NCBI GenBank assembly: GCA_002721105.1
Contig: PBJL01000002.1
Span: forward strand, 1-18,571
DNA from: Acidiferrobacteraceae bacterium
Lineage (GTDB): Bacteria > Pseudomonadota > Gammaproteobacteria > Arenicellales > UBA868
Direction of reading: 5' to 3'
Length of the DNA: 18,571 nucleotides
Shown: piece after piece, positions 7,606 through 16,987 of the stretch
How the letters are laid out: the number at the start of each line of letters is the position of its first letter
How positions within the stretch are numbered: the first letter of the stretch is position 1
Notes under the pieces: model-generated
Database searches by the model: none
Seen by the model: only the letters and a program-made list of their open reading frames with translations
Told to the model about the DNA's origin: nothing
Made by a program: the position numbers and the translations under genes

Positions 7606-8421
7606 TTATATCATTAACTTAATAGATTGAGACAATGTCAACTTAGGCGACCAATTTAACAATTGTCTCATTTTGCCAATATCGAGAACATTGTACGAGA
7701 GTGAACGAGAAATTGACAAAGACTTAACATTCTCAGCCTGTCCAACAGCGTTTAAAACTATTTCTGCTAATTCCTTGATAGAAACTCCTTTCCCAGTGCC
7801 CACATTAAATATTCCTGACTCAGCTTTACTAATCAATACTTCTAATGCACTTACAACGTCATTTATCCAAACAAAATCACGTACAGGATCTTCTTTTTTG
7901 ACAGTTATCGGGGCGCCTTCATGAACTTGTAATAATATATCTGAAAGCACATTATTCGTTGCCATTCCTGGACCAACTACATTGGACAGTCTAGCTACAA
8001 TTCCACCCGTACTAATAATTTTTTGTTCGTTTGTTAATTTTAGTCTTGTGTAATTATCATCAAAATAAACTGGTGACTCCTCTGTAACTGGCTTATTGCT
8101 TCTATCTCCATAAACAGAAGAAGATGAGCAATAAATAATTTTTCCATATCTATTCGCAATTAGTGAATCCAAGATTTCTCCCGATTCATTAATATAGTCT
8201 TCGCCGGCCTCGTTAACAAAAGTACGGTCTGAGTTTTCAGCGAGGTGAACTAAAACATCTCCTGCTGGAGTTTCACGATAATTATCCACATTTATATATG
8301 AATCATTTACTGTAGAACGGGAAACCGGAATAACTTCAAAATTTCTACTGGATCTTAGTTTTTTAACTAGAGCGCTCCCGACAAAACCAGAAGCTCCTGT
8401 CACAACAACAGATAGCGCCAT
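7606..8421 (-). CDS. Short SDR-family NAD(P)-dependent epimerase/reductase
   Basis: This is an extended-type SDR of only 271 residues, shorter than the usual 310-340. The cofactor motif TGASGFVG is at 8-15, SSSSVYGD at 99-106, and the catalytic YTRLK at 124-128. DFVWINDVV and FNVGTGKG further on are typical of sugar-nucleotide epimerases and reductases. The loss of length falls mainly in the region between the first strands and the active site. Its position in the middle of the nonulosonate genes, 5 bp before the NeuC-like gene and 1 bp after the methyltransferase-like gene, ties it to that pathway. No such enzyme is needed for standard legionaminic acid. It may reduce or epimerise the 4-keto intermediate from LegB, or act on the nonulosonate itself. 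The fold is certain, the reaction is not. Confidence 0.8.
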   Translation of the reverse strand: MALSVVVTGASGFVGSALVKKLRSSRNFEVIPVSRSTVNDSYINVDNYRETPAGDVLVHLAENSDRTFVNEAGEDYINESGEILDSLIANRYGKIIYCSSSSVYGDRSNKPVTEESPVYFDDNYTRLKLTNEQKIISTGGIVARLSNVVGPGMATNNVLSDILLQVHEGAPITVKKEDPVRDFVWINDVVSALEVLISKAESGIFNVGTGKGVSIKELAEIVLNAVGQAENVKSLSISRSLSYNVLDIGKMRQLLNWSPKLTLSQSIKLMI

Positions 8422-8422
8422 A

Positions 8423-9217
8423 TTAATTTCTTAATTTTCTTATCAAAGGGTGCATAGCAAGCCTTGTTCTATTCAGTATTCTAAAGCTTGGAACAAAATT
8501 AGCCGAGGACAAGTCATTAGACACCTCCCCAAGATCACTTTTCTCAGCAGAAACATGACACAAACCTAGAGCTGGCGAATAGCGAATTTTATCTACTCCA
8601 AGTAGCTGCTGGAGAACAAAGACTGTACTTACCCTTTGATCAATAAGTCCATCAACAGGAATATTAGAGTTCCGTAAAATATGAAGATAATCAAAATCGA
8701 AATTCATATGATTGTCATGCGGGGATACATATTTAGGCCCATCTACAAAAACAAAATCGTACTCTCTCTTTGGAACATCCTGGTACCTTATTCCTCTAAA
8801 CATAGAATAACAATCTTCAATAGTTGGGCTGAACACAATTTCAACCTTGTCGCGGTAAACATCGGGAAGTAACTTTTTCGCCATATCTGCATATTCAATT
8901 TCTTCTTCCATTGATGTAACACGACCCTGTCTACCTGTCTCTTTTTCGTTCTCCATCAAAGCATGTGCGATAACTAATGTTGAAGTTCCTGTACCACACT
9001 CAAGAACCTCTGTGGGCATTAACTTTCTAATGCGCCTATACAAGACATAATAATCCGTTAAGTTGCAACCAGTTGAGCCAGTTTTCTTTTGATATTGCAC
9101 AAGCTCTTTCCATAACTCCGAATGTCGCTTTAAATAAATTCTTGCATACAACTCCATAAAACGACGAATTTCAATCAAAACACGGCGTCGAAAATACAAC
9201 ACAAATCTATTTACCAA
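8423..9217 (-). CDS. Class I SAM-dependent methyltransferase-like protein of the nonulosonate operon
   Basis: This is a 264-residue cytoplasmic protein. A Rossmann-type SAM-binding core is visible: [17 protein letters not shown] (motif I, about 71-87), [19 protein letters not shown] with an acidic residue at the end of strand 2 (about 100-118), and [17 protein letters not shown] (motif IV region, about 154-170). The N-terminus (1-30) is rich in Arg and aromatic residues. The start is a TTG; it is supported by AGAAGGG 7 bases upstream and overlaps the synthase gene by 11 bp, whereas the first in-frame ATG (9155-9157) has no ribosome-binding site. Lying between the synthase and SDR genes, it may methylate an N- or O-linked group on the nonulosonate. 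No target is evident, and some proteins of this fold are not methyltransferases. Confidence 0.72.
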   Translation of the reverse strand: MVNRFVLYFRRRVLIEIRRFMELYARIYLKRHSELWKELVQYQKKTGSTGCNLTDYYVLYRRIRKLMPTEVLECGTGTSTLVIAHALMENEKETGRQGRVTSMEEEIEYADMAKKLLPDVYRDKVEIVFSPTIEDCYSMFRGIRYQDVPKREYDFVFVDGPKYVSPHDNHMNFDFDYLHILRNSNIPVDGLIDQRVSTVFVLQQLLGVDKIRYSPALGLCHVSAEKSDLGEVSNDLSSANFVPSFRILNRTRLAMHPLIRKLRN

Positions 9218-10277
9218 CTGTATACCCTTCTATATCTTGTATCTTCAAATGCTTATCAGCAGCTACATCCTGAATAGCACGCTTGCCAAGGACATGATTA
9301 AAAGCATCAGCTGGCACTTGACCGGTGCCCGGTCTCTTAACCCAAATATTGTCATTGGAAAAAATATCTCCCTTTTTAATATCTCGTATAGAGACGACTG
9401 TAGCAAATGCAAAATCCATGGTTGATTTTTCTTCAACTGCTGCCTCCTTAACCCCTCCACGCATTTTAGCAATCTCTTGACTACCAATAACTAACTCTTT
9501 CAATCGAACAGGATCCATTGAATTAACAATATCCGGACCAGGGCGATCCATCCTGTCTGTAAAATGCCTTTCTAAAACAGAGGCGCCAAGTCCTACAGCT
9601 GCAAAACAAGCCAAGTTTGATGTTGTATGATCAGACAATCCAATCACTGCGTCATGAAACTTTTCCTGAAGCTGCTGCATGCCCCCCAGCCTCACTAAAT
9701 ATGAGGGAGTGGGGTAAATATTTGTACAATGCAATAATGAATATGGAATATTATTTCTTCTAACAATTTCAACAGTTTTTTCTATACTCTCAATATTGTT
9801 CATACCTGTACTTATGATCATAGGTTTTCCAAATGATGCCACGTGCTCAATCAATGGATAGTTGTTACACTCACCTGATCCAATTTTGTATGCACAAACG
9901 TCCATGCGCTCCAACCTATCAGCAGCTGCTCTTGAAAAAGGTGTGCTTATAAATATCGCTCCTTTTGATTCGACATATTTTTTAAGCTCTATCTCATCTG
10001 CTTCTGACAAGGCACAGTTTTCCATAATGTCATATATAGAGATGTCTGCATTTCGCGGTATGATATCTTTAGCGGCGGGGATCATTTCATCTTCAACTAC
10101 ATGTGTTTGATGTTTAATAATCTCTGCCCCTGAAGATATTGCTGCATCAACCAGTTCGCAGGCTTCATCCAAACTCCCTCCATGGTTAATACCAATTTCA
10201 ACAATTACCACAGGAGGGAAATTAGCACCAATCTTAAGCTTGCCCACTTCAATATATGGTTTCTTTTGTTTATTCAT
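9207..10277 (-). CDS. legI: Nonulosonic acid synthase (NeuB/LegI family), N-acetylneuraminate synthase-like
   Basis: The enzyme condenses phosphoenolpyruvate with a 6-carbon ManNAc-type sugar to form the 9-carbon nonulosonic acid. It has an N-terminal TIM barrel (about 1-285) and a C-terminal SAF/antifreeze-like domain (about 292-356). Barrel motifs are EIGINHGG at 27-34, FISTPFS at 109-115, KIGSGE at 131-136, STGM at 156-159, LHCTNIYP at 182-189, GLSDHT at 213-218 and ERHFTDR at 236-242. The SAF part keeps [10 protein letters not shown] and RPGTGQVP. The 356-residue length is normal. The ATG is 2 bp after the tviB stop. The family is certain, but motifs do not separate sialic, legionaminic and pseudaminic synthases; the LegB/PtmE context favours a legionaminic-type sugar. 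Confidence 0.92.
   Translation of the reverse strand: MNKQKKPYIEVGKLKIGANFPPVVIVEIGINHGGSLDEACELVDAAISSGAEIIKHQTHVVEDEMIPAAKDIIPRNADISIYDIMENCALSEADEIELKKYVESKGAIFISTPFSRAAADRLERMDVCAYKIGSGECNNYPLIEHVASFGKPMIISTGMNNIESIEKTVEIVRRNNIPYSLLHCTNIYPTPSYLVRLGGMQQLQEKFHDAVIGLSDHTTSNLACFAAVGLGASVLERHFTDRMDRPGPDIVNSMDPVRLKELVIGSQEIAKMRGGVKEAAVEEKSTMDFAFATVVSIRDIKKGDIFSNDNIWVKRPGTGQVPADAFNHVLGKRAIQDVAADKHLKIQDIEGYTVGK
9225..9231 (-). promoter_or_regulatory. Ribosome binding site that decides the TTG start of the methyltransferase-like gene
   Basis: AGAAGGG lies inside the end of the synthase gene, 7 bases before the TTG at 9215-9217. It is the only good Shine-Dalgarno match near the beginning of this frame, so the TTG is preferred over the GTG five codons in and the ATG twenty codons in. 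Confidence 0.6.
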
Positions 10278-10279
10278 AA

Positions 10280-11557
10280 TTATAGTCTCCCATCAACTTT
10301 GTCTGCCTCTAACGAATATTTAATATCATAAAGTACATGATTATCTTTCCCTAGGGCTCTTATTTGATCCACCGACAGCTGTTTAAACTCATCATGGTCC
10401 ACAGCAAGTACAATAGCATCATATTTTCCACAGCAAGGTTCACTTATTGGGTTAATACCATACTCTTCATTTGCTCGGATTTTGTCCACCCATGGATCAT
10501 AAACATCTATATTGCAGTTGAAGTTCTCAAATTCAGTCACTAGATCAACCACACGCGAATTACGTATATCTGGACAGTTCTCTTTAAAAGTTAAACCCAT
10601 AATTAACACATGTGCATCAACTATATGAATGTGCTTCATGGTCATGAGTTTTGATACTTGATCTGCCACATAAGCTCCCATACTATCATTCAGTCTTCGA
10701 CCTGCGAGAATCATCTCAGGATGGTAACCAACCTCTAACGCTTTGTGAGTTAGGTAGTATGGATCAACACCAATACAGTGACCTCCTACTAAGCCCGGTC
10801 TGAATGGTAAAAAATTCCATTTAGTGCCTGCTGCCTCTAAAACTGACTCTGTATCAACGCCTAGTTTATTAAATATAAGTGCGAGCTCATTAATAAGAGC
10901 AACGTTTACATCTCGTTGGGTGTTTTCAATAACTTTGGCAGCTTCAGCAACTTTAATACTATTAGCCTTATGTGTGCCCGCAATAATAATCTCTTGGTAC
11001 AACTCGTCAACTTCAGTTGCAATTTCAGGAGTTGATCCTGAAGTAACTTTTTTAATAGTAGTTACTCGATGCTCTTTATCTCCTGGATTAATACGCTCAG
11101 GTGAGTAGCCACAGTAAAAATCTTTGTTGAATATCAAGCCTGACTGCTGCTCAAGAATTGGAACGCAAACCTCTTCTGTAGCCCCTGGATAAACGGTTGA
11201 CTCATAAATAACAATGTCGCCTTTTTTAAGAATGGAGCCTAACGCTTCACTAGATTTTTCTAAAGGAGTTAAATCAGGTCTTTTGTCTTTATCAATTGGG
11301 GTTGGTACAGTGACAATAAAAATATTACAACTAGTAATATCTTTGATGCTGGCTGTATAGCTTAGCTTTGATGCCTCTTGTAATTCATGAGGCTCGACTT
11401 CAAGTGTTGAGTCAGTTCCTACCAATAATTCATCAATTCTAGATTGGTTGATATCAAAACCTACTGTATCAAATACTTTTCCAAATTCGACAGCCAACGG
11501 CAAACCTACGTAACCCAACCCTATAATTGCTATTTTTGTATTCTTTTTATCAATCAT
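10280..11557 (-). CDS. tviB: UDP-N-acetylhexosamine 6-dehydrogenase (TviB/WbpO-type)
   Basis: This NAD-dependent enzyme oxidises C6 of a UDP-HexNAc to the uronic acid in two steps, giving UDP-GlcNAcA or UDP-GalNAcA. Its 425-residue length matches the Vi-antigen TviB and Pseudomonas WbpO/WbpA group and not the shorter glucose enzyme Ugd. Motifs are GLGYVGLP at 13-20, [13 protein letters not shown] at 151-163, [15 protein letters not shown] at 210-224, and [13 protein letters not shown] at 258-270 with catalytic Cys261. The start overlaps the epimerase gene by 4 bp (ATGA). A 4-epimerase directly upstream could act on its product as TviC does, but that neighbour looks more like a glucuronate epimerase. 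Confidence in the family is high; GlcNAc versus GalNAc preference is open. Confidence 0.92.
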   Translation of the reverse strand: MIDKKNTKIAIIGLGYVGLPLAVEFGKVFDTVGFDINQSRIDELLVGTDSTLEVEPHELQEASKLSYTASIKDITSCNIFIVTVPTPIDKDKRPDLTPLEKSSEALGSILKKGDIVIYESTVYPGATEEVCVPILEQQSGLIFNKDFYCGYSPERINPGDKEHRVTTIKKVTSGSTPEIATEVDELYQEIIIAGTHKANSIKVAEAAKVIENTQRDVNVALINELALIFNKLGVDTESVLEAAGTKWNFLPFRPGLVGGHCIGVDPYYLTHKALEVGYHPEMILAGRRLNDSMGAYVADQVSKLMTMKHIHIVDAHVLIMGLTFKENCPDIRNSRVVDLVTEFENFNCNIDVYDPWVDKIRANEEYGINPISEPCCGKYDAIVLAVDHDEFKQLSVDQIRALGKDNHVLYDIKYSLEADKVDGRL

Positions 11558-12561
11558 AGCTCATGATATTCTTTAAACCATTCAACAAAATGTTTAACGC
11601 CCTGCTTAACACTCATAGAGGGTTTGTAATTTAACTCTTTAACCAGGCTATCAACATCTGCATAAGTGTCTGGAATGTCACCAGGTTGCAATGGAAGAAG
11701 TTCTTTATCTGCCTTAATACCCATTGCATCCTCAATGGCTCTTATATAGTCCAGCAATTCTACTGGCGAATTATTGCCAATATTGTAAATACGCCATGGC
11801 GCTGTCGAAGTTCCGGGGTCTGGGTTGTCGCCACTCCAATTTGGGTTTGAAGTAGCTGGCTTATCCAACACTCGAATTACACCTTCCACAATATCATCAA
11901 TATAAGTAAAGTCTCTGCTATGCTTGCCGTAATTAAACACTGAAATTTTTTCACCTAATGATATCGCTTTAGTGAACTTAAACAGTGCCATATCTGGACG
12001 ACCCCAAGGGCCATAAACAGTGAAAAAACGGAGCCCTGTTGTAGGTAAATCGTATAAATGACTATAAGTATGAGCCATCAATTCATTAGCTTTCTTACTT
12101 GCTGCATACAGACTTAGAGGATGATCAATATTATCATGGACTGAAAATGGCATTTTGGTATTAGAACCATAAACTGAACTGCTTGATGCATAGACGAGAT
12201 GGCCAACATTATTATGTCGGCAGCCTTCCAAAATATGGCCAAAGCCAACCATATTGGTATTAATGTAGGCCAGTGGATTTTCCATAGAATAGCGTACTCC
12301 AGCCTGTGCCGCTAGATGCACCACCCTTTCAAACTGATGTTCTTTAAATAGCTCCTTAACAGCTTGCCTATCTTGAATATCCATACGGATATGAGTGTAA
12401 TTTTCATGGCTGATATGACGTGCAAGGCGAGCTTCTTTAAGGTCAGGATCATAATAATCATTATGATTATCAATACCAATTACCTCGTCTCCTTTATCTA
12501 GAAGCTTGATTGATAGCGCGGAACCAATGAATCCGGCTGCACCCGTTACCAGTACTTTCAT
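11554..12561 (-). CDS. UDP-glucuronate 4-epimerase-like SDR
   Basis: This 335-residue extended SDR interconverts UDP-GlcA and UDP-GalA by C4 epimerisation. TGAAGFIG at 6-13 binds NAD, SSSSVYG at 126-132 and YAASK at 152-156 form the active site, and [19 protein letters not shown] at 178-196 is a signature of the bacterial glucuronate epimerase branch (LspL/Cap1J-like) rather than GalE or TviC. The gene follows ugd with a 9-bp gap and overlaps tviB by 4 bp, so substrate supply and epimerisation are encoded together. A broader activity on UDP-GlcNAcA from the neighbouring dehydrogenase is possible. Confidence 0.88.
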   Translation of the reverse strand: MKVLVTGAAGFIGSALSIKLLDKGDEVIGIDNHNDYYDPDLKEARLARHISHENYTHIRMDIQDRQAVKELFKEHQFERVVHLAAQAGVRYSMENPLAYINTNMVGFGHILEGCRHNNVGHLVYASSSSVYGSNTKMPFSVHDNIDHPLSLYAASKKANELMAHTYSHLYDLPTTGLRFFTVYGPWGRPDMALFKFTKAISLGEKISVFNYGKHSRDFTYIDDIVEGVIRVLDKPATSNPNWSGDNPDPGTSTAPWRIYNIGNNSPVELLDYIRAIEDAMGIKADKELLPLQPGDIPDTYADVDSLVKELNYKPSMSVKQGVKHFVEWFKEYHEL

Positions 12562-12570
12562 ATAGTTACC

Positions 12571-13737
12571 TTAATTACCATTAAACAAATCTCTGGTGTA
12601 AACCTTATCCTTTACATCCCTGAGGTCATCCGACATGCGGTTAGCCACAATCAAATCAGATAGCTTTTTAAACTCATCTAAATCTCTAATTATTTTTGAA
12701 TGAAAGAACTCATCTTCTTCGAATACTGGCTCATAGATGATTACTTTAATGCCCTTGGCCTTAATGCGTTTCATAACGCCTTGAATGGAAGATGCTCTAT
12801 AGTTGTCAGAGCCACTTTTCATAATCAGGCGGTGCACGCCTACTACTTTAGGATCTTTACTGATAATTGAATCTGCAATAAAATCTTTACGAGTGGAATT
12901 AGCAGCAACAATGGCACTGATTAAACTGTTGGGTACGTTTTGATAATTGGCTCTTAACTGCTTGGTGTCTTTAGGCAGGCAGTAACCGCCATAGCCAAAT
13001 GATGGGTTGTTGTAATGAGAGCCAATACGAAGGTCCAAGCCAACGCCTTCAATTATTTTTCTGGAATCTAGGCCATGAGCCTCAGCATAAGAATCCAATT
13101 CATTAAAGTATGAGACACGCATTGCCAAATAAGTATTGGAGAATAATTTAACTGCCTCAGCCTCGGTTGAGTTGGTAAACAGCACATCAATGTCTTCTTT
13201 ACTCGCGCCTTCTACCATTAAATCAGCAAATTTTCTGGCACGTTCTGATTGCTCACCGACAATAATACGAGAAGGGTATAAGTTGTCGTGCAGCGCACTG
13301 CCTTCCCTTAAAAACTCTGGCGAGAATAAAATATTGCTACAATTAAACTTATCCTTAATACTCTTTGTATAGCCAACCGGTACGGTTGACTTAATCACCA
13401 TAACTGCATTAGGGTTAATATCGATGACATCTTGGATGACCTCTTCTACTAATGATGTATTAAAGTAGTTATTAGTCGTATCGTAGTCAGTTGGGGTAGC
13501 AATAATGACAAAGTCAGCTCCCTTATATGCTAACTCTTTATCTAAACTTGCGGTAAAGTTAAGGTTTTTATTAGCCAGGAAATCTTCAATTTCAGTGTCA
13601 ACTATTGGAGAGATTTTATTGTTAAGTTGTTTAATCTTCTCTGGAATGATATCAAGGGCAACAACTTCATTGTTTTGAGATAACAACATGGCAATTGACA
13701 GTCCCACATAACCAGCGCCTACAGTCACTATTTTCAT
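12571..13737 (-). CDS. ugd: UDP-glucose 6-dehydrogenase
   Basis: This enzyme oxidises UDP-glucose to UDP-glucuronate with two NAD. The chosen start is the ATG at 13735-13737, giving 388 residues, the usual length for the E. coli and capsule-locus type. It overlaps the fcl stop by 4 bp (ATGA) and places GAGYVGLS at 7-14 right at the N-terminus. An ATG eight codons further upstream (13761) would add an unlikely MVCRAGYT leader inside fcl. Other motifs are KSTVPVGYT at 116-124, SPEFLREG at 139-146 and [14 protein letters not shown] at 247-260 with catalytic Cys253. The adjacent epimerase uses its product, so the locus can make both GlcA and GalA donors. Confidence 0.93.
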   Translation of the reverse strand: MKIVTVGAGYVGLSIAMLLSQNNEVVALDIIPEKIKQLNNKISPIVDTEIEDFLANKNLNFTASLDKELAYKGADFVIIATPTDYDTTNNYFNTSLVEEVIQDVIDINPNAVMVIKSTVPVGYTKSIKDKFNCSNILFSPEFLREGSALHDNLYPSRIIVGEQSERARKFADLMVEGASKEDIDVLFTNSTEAEAVKLFSNTYLAMRVSYFNELDSYAEAHGLDSRKIIEGVGLDLRIGSHYNNPSFGYGGYCLPKDTKQLRANYQNVPNSLISAIVAANSTRKDFIADSIISKDPKVVGVHRLIMKSGSDNYRASSIQGVMKRIKAKGIKVIIYEPVFEEDEFFHSKIIRDLDEFKKLSDLIVANRMSDDLRDVKDKVYTRDLFNGN

Positions 13738-14693
13738 TGTGTAACCCGCTCTACATACCATTCATAAGTTTTTTTTAACCCTTCTTTTAGGTCTACACTA
13801 TAATTCCAGCCCATTTTGGCCAATCGAGATGAATCGATAAGCTTTCTTGGGGGGCCATCAGCTTTTGTTGCATCAAAAATCAATTCCCCCTTATAGCCAA
13901 CTATTCCTTTCATAGTTTGTGCCATTTCTTGGATGGTTACATCTTTGCCAGTACCAACGTTAATATGTGAAAGCATTGGCTTGGTGTTTGCTTTATAGGT
14001 TTCTTCATCCAATTCTAATACAAACAGAGACGCTTCTGCCATATCATCCACATACAAAAACTCTCGCTTAGCATTACCTGTACCCCATACAACTACTTCA
14101 ACATCATTATCAACCTTTGCCTGGTGGAACCTTTGCATTAGTGCTGGGATAACGTGTGAGTTCTCTGGATGGAAGTTATCATTAATACCGTAAAGGTTGG
14201 TTGGCATCACCGATCTAAAATCTGTACCATGCTGACGGTTGTATGATTCACACAGTTTAATACCTGCAATCTTTGCTAAAGCATATGGCTCATTGGTTGG
14301 CTCTAATACGTCAGTAAGTAATGCATCTTCGCGCATAGGTTGTTCAACTGCTTTGGGATAGATACAAGTACTTCCTAAAAATAGTAAACGCTTAACTTTG
14401 TTCTCATAAGCCGAGTTAATAACATTAGCCTCTATCATCATGTTTTGATAAATAAAGTCTGCAGGATAGGTGTTATTCGCATGAATACCGCCAACTTTGG
14501 CAGCAGCTAAAATTACGTAGTCTGGCTTTTCCTGTTGGAAGAAGTTTTGCACTTGCACCTGATTAGTAAGATCTAATTCTTTATACGTGTGCATAATAAG
14601 ATTAGTAAAACCTCTTGACTCTAACTGTCTAACAATAGCAGAGCCTACCAAGCCCTTGTGTCCTGCAATATAAATTTTATCGTTAAGATTCAT
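13734..14693 (-). CDS. fcl: GDP-L-fucose synthase
   Basis: This SDR epimerase-reductase converts GDP-4-keto-6-deoxymannose to GDP-L-fucose with NADPH. At 319 residues it has the normal length. Motifs are GHKGLVG at 11-17, AAAKVGGI at 63-70, GSTCIYP at 107-113 and EPYALAK at 135-141 with catalytic Tyr137 and Lys141, all typical of Fcl/WcaG. It lies 23 bp after gmd, the enzyme that makes its substrate, and overlaps ugd by 4 bp. The pair strongly predicts L-fucose or a derivative in the polysaccharide. Confidence 0.94.
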   Translation of the reverse strand: MNLNDKIYIAGHKGLVGSAIVRQLESRGFTNLIMHTYKELDLTNQVQVQNFFQQEKPDYVILAAAKVGGIHANNTYPADFIYQNMMIEANVINSAYENKVKRLLFLGSTCIYPKAVEQPMREDALLTDVLEPTNEPYALAKIAGIKLCESYNRQHGTDFRSVMPTNLYGINDNFHPENSHVIPALMQRFHQAKVDNDVEVVVWGTGNAKREFLYVDDMAEASLFVLELDEETYKANTKPMLSHINVGTGKDVTIQEMAQTMKGIVGYKGELIFDATKADGPPRKLIDSSRLAKMGWNYSVDLKEGLKKTYEWYVERVTQ

Positions 14694-14716
14694 TAAATAG
14701 TTTATTTGTGCTTGTG

Positions 14717-15811
14717 CTACTCGTTAAAGCCTGGCGCTTTAAAACCGTGTTCTTTAACTAATGAATCACGCTTAGCAATGTTGATGTCGTTCTCCATCAT
14801 TTCATGTACCATCTCTTGAAAAGTGATTTTTGGCTCCCAGCCTAGTTTCTCTTTGGCTTTAGATGGATCGCCTAATAATGTTTCTACTTCTGTTGGGCGG
14901 AAGTAGCGCTTGTCAATTGCCACAAGTAAATTGCCAGTTTCAGTGTCATAACCTTTTTCATCCATACCCTTACCTTCCCAGCGGATGGTTTTACCGAGAT
15001 GGTCCCAGGCAAGGTTAACAAAGTCACGCACTGAGAACTGCATACCAGTGGCAATACAAAAATCATCAGGCTCATCTTGTTGGAGCATTAGCCACTGCAT
15101 CTCAACATAATCTTTTGCATGACCCCAATCCCGCAACGCATTCATGTTTCCTAAATAAAGTGTATCTTGCAGACCGAGAGAAATACGAGCTAGTGCACGG
15201 GTAATCTTACGAGTAACAAAGGTTTCACCACGTACTGGGGATTCATGATTAAACAAGATTCCGTTACAAGCGTATATGCCGTAGGCTTCACGATAGTTAA
15301 CAGTAATCCAGTAAGCATAAAGCTTTGCTGCAGCGTATGGGGAACGTGGGTAGAACGGTGTAGTTTCTTTTTGCGGGGTTTCTTGTGCTTCACCGTATAG
15401 CTCTGAAGAAGAGGCTTGGTAGTAGCGGGTTTTCTTCTCAAGGCCCAAGATACGAATGGCCTCCAGTATGCGAAGTGCACCAAGGCCCACGGTATCTGCT
15501 GTGTACTCTGGGGTTTCAAATGAGACGGCAACGTGTGATTGTGCACCAAGGTTATAGATCTCATTAGGCTGAATTTGTTGAATAATACGTACCAAATTCA
15601 TTGAATCTGCCAGGTCACCATAGTGGAGTATCAATTTACGTCCTGTCTCATGAGGGTCTTGGTATAGGTGATCAATACGATCAGTATTGAATGATGATGA
15701 ACGACGTTTAATGCCGTGCACCTCATAACCCTTGTCTAATAAGAATTCTGCAAGGTAGGAACCATCTTGTCCAGTGATGCCAGTTATTAATGCTACTTTG
15801 TTATTTGTCAT
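14717..15811 (-). CDS. gmd: GDP-mannose 4,6-dehydratase
   Basis: The enzyme dehydrates GDP-D-mannose to GDP-4-keto-6-deoxy-D-mannose, the branch point to GDP-fucose. The 364-residue length is slightly shorter than the E. coli protein. TGITGQDG at 10-17 binds NADP, SSSELYG at 134-140 supplies the Ser/Glu pair, YAAAK at 159-163 holds the catalytic Tyr and Lys, and the C-terminal [20 protein letters not shown] is the family signature. One oddity is NHESPVRGE at 188-196: most Gmd proteins have PRR here, and this one has Val at the first Arg. The rest of the protein is intact, so activity is expected. It starts just after the stop of a small unassigned ORF (2 bp gap). Confidence 0.94.
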   Translation of the reverse strand: MTNNKVALITGITGQDGSYLAEFLLDKGYEVHGIKRRSSSFNTDRIDHLYQDPHETGRKLILHYGDLADSMNLVRIIQQIQPNEIYNLGAQSHVAVSFETPEYTADTVGLGALRILEAIRILGLEKKTRYYQASSSELYGEAQETPQKETTPFYPRSPYAAAKLYAYWITVNYREAYGIYACNGILFNHESPVRGETFVTRKITRALARISLGLQDTLYLGNMNALRDWGHAKDYVEMQWLMLQQDEPDDFCIATGMQFSVRDFVNLAWDHLGKTIRWEGKGMDEKGYDTETGNLLVAIDKRYFRPTEVETLLGDPSKAKEKLGWEPKITFQEMVHEMMENDINIAKRDSLVKEHGFKAPGFNE

Positions 15812-15813
15812 AT

Positions 15814-15972
15814 TTATTCTTGAAAATAATCCTTTACGTATTTGTGTACTTGATTGCTTTTTAATAGCTCGTCAATGGTAAGCGATTCGAATTCATTGTG
15901 CTGTTCGGTTGGTAGATTATATGTTTCCTGTATTTCAATCTCGTAAGCCAAATTAACATAGTCTTCATACAT
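15814..15972 (-). CDS. Small hypothetical protein between wzz and gmd
   Basis: From the ATG at 15970-15972 this frame encodes 52 residues, acidic and hydrophilic, rich in Glu and Tyr (start [16 protein letters not shown]), with no membrane segment or known motif. A GTG at 16009-16011 would give 65 residues with a hydrophobic leader (SNVFILTVFIE), which is less like a real N-terminus. It fills the gap between wzz and gmd and stops 2 bp before gmd, which is the spacing of a translated operon gene. Neither start has a convincing ribosome-binding site. I do not recognise it; it may be a real small protein or a spacer that happens to be open. Confidence 0.42.
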   Translation of the reverse strand: MYEDYVNLAYEIEIQETYNLPTEQHNEFESLTIDELLKSNQVHKYVKDYFQE

Positions 15973-16039
15973 CTCGATAAATACTGTCAAAATAAAAACG
16001 TTCGAATACACCTATAAATCTAGGCATTAATTCAGATAC

Positions 16040-16987
16040 TTATTCCACTGCTTGTTCCTTTTCTGCAAAGGCGTAATGCCTGATCAAAACGATAAGCACG
16101 CTTAACATACCGCCGAGCATTGTGCCTAAAATACAGATGATAGCTCTACTTGGCTTTGATTTTTCTTCAGGTATAAAAGGAGGTTCTATCTCGATTAAAA
16201 TATAATCTTGATGGATTTTAGCCAGCATCTGTGTTTCTATTTGGGCTTCTATTAAGGCATTGATTGACTCTTTGATATCAACAAAGGGTGTTTTCGATAA
16301 CTCGGAGGTTAAATACTCTAAACCTTGCTTCGATTCTTCCATATCCTTCTTACGTAATAGCTCATTGGCTTCCCTGATGATTAACTCTAAAAAATCTTTA
16401 GCAAAAACAGGCGATATATGCTCAATAGATATTGAGATAAAACCAGTTTTATTATCTTGAGCAATAGACAACATGCCACTGTACGCCCTATGAGCCTTTA
16501 AGTAAGATGGGATCACTGAACGATTGTTTTTGGGTTTATTCTTCCATGTTTTGGTTTCTGATTCGTATTGCTCTTGATCAAATAATAACTCTTCAGAGAC
16601 ACTGTTATAACTTTTTGCGGCCAGAATTGAAGGCAGAATATTTTCAAACGTCAAAAGGTGTTTTACAAACTTTCTGGATTTTATTAGCTCTATAGTCTGG
16701 GCTGTTTTATCCTCTGCTGTTGTTGGGAGATTTATTCCCGCCATAGCCGCCAAGTTGCTATATTGTGTCAAGCCTTGAGTCCCTGATACACTTCTTGCAA
16801 GCAACAGGGATTCTGATTTGTAGTGATTGTTAAGCGAAAGAGAGTAGACTACCGAGCCAATGGCAAAAATAGAAGTGATTAGAATAATTAGCCTTTTTGC
16901 TGTCCATAGGACATTAAAAAGTTCCTTCAAATCTATCTCGTCATCAAAGTATGGATCATGTCTTTGTATTTGTTCAGTGTCCCTCAT
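16040..16987 (-). CDS. wzz: Polysaccharide chain-length determinant protein (Wzz family)
   Basis: This is an inner-membrane polysaccharide co-polymerase that sets the modal chain length of Wzy-dependent polymers. The layout is typical: a short cytoplasmic N-terminus, a transmembrane helix at about 31-51, a long periplasmic region, and a Pro-rich stretch (PPFIPEEKSKPS) before a second helix at about 282-303 containing a GTMLGG turn. It ends in a short cytoplasmic tail with no Tyr-kinase domain. At 315 residues it is within the family range. Its ATG overlaps the stop of the MarR-like gene by 4 bp, so the regulator and Wzz are translationally coupled. Its presence implies a Wzy polymerase, which is not in this window. 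Confidence 0.9.
   Translation of the reverse strand: MRDTEQIQRHDPYFDDEIDLKELFNVLWTAKRLIILITSIFAIGSVVYSLSLNNHYKSESLLLARSVSGTQGLTQYSNLAAMAGINLPTTAEDKTAQTIELIKSRKFVKHLLTFENILPSILAAKSYNSVSEELLFDQEQYESETKTWKNKPKNNRSVIPSYLKAHRAYSGMLSIAQDNKTGFISISIEHISPVFAKDFLELIIREANELLRKKDMEESKQGLEYLTSELSKTPFVDIKESINALIEAQIETQMLAKIHQDYILIEIEPPFIPEEKSKPSRAIICILGTMLGGMLSVLIVLIRHYAFAEKEQAVE

Noticed and set aside
11554..12561. TviC-type UDP-GlcNAcA 4-epimerase paired with TviB
   Set aside because: The motif [17 protein letters not shown] is typical of glucuronate 4-epimerases and the N-terminus lacks the TviC extension, so the tviB-tviC pairing was not called, although broader activity remains possible.
13738..13761. 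Longer N-terminus for ugd starting at 13761
   Set aside because: It would add eight residues inside fcl before the conserved [12 protein letters not shown], while the ATG at 13737 makes a 4-bp ATGA overlap like several other junctions in this operon.
15948..16000. Internal promoter before gmd (TTGACA-like box in the small ORF region)
   Set aside because: TTGACA is present on the minus strand near 15983-15988, but no acceptable -10 box lies at 16-18 bp; the best candidate TATGAA is at 15 bp and matches poorly.
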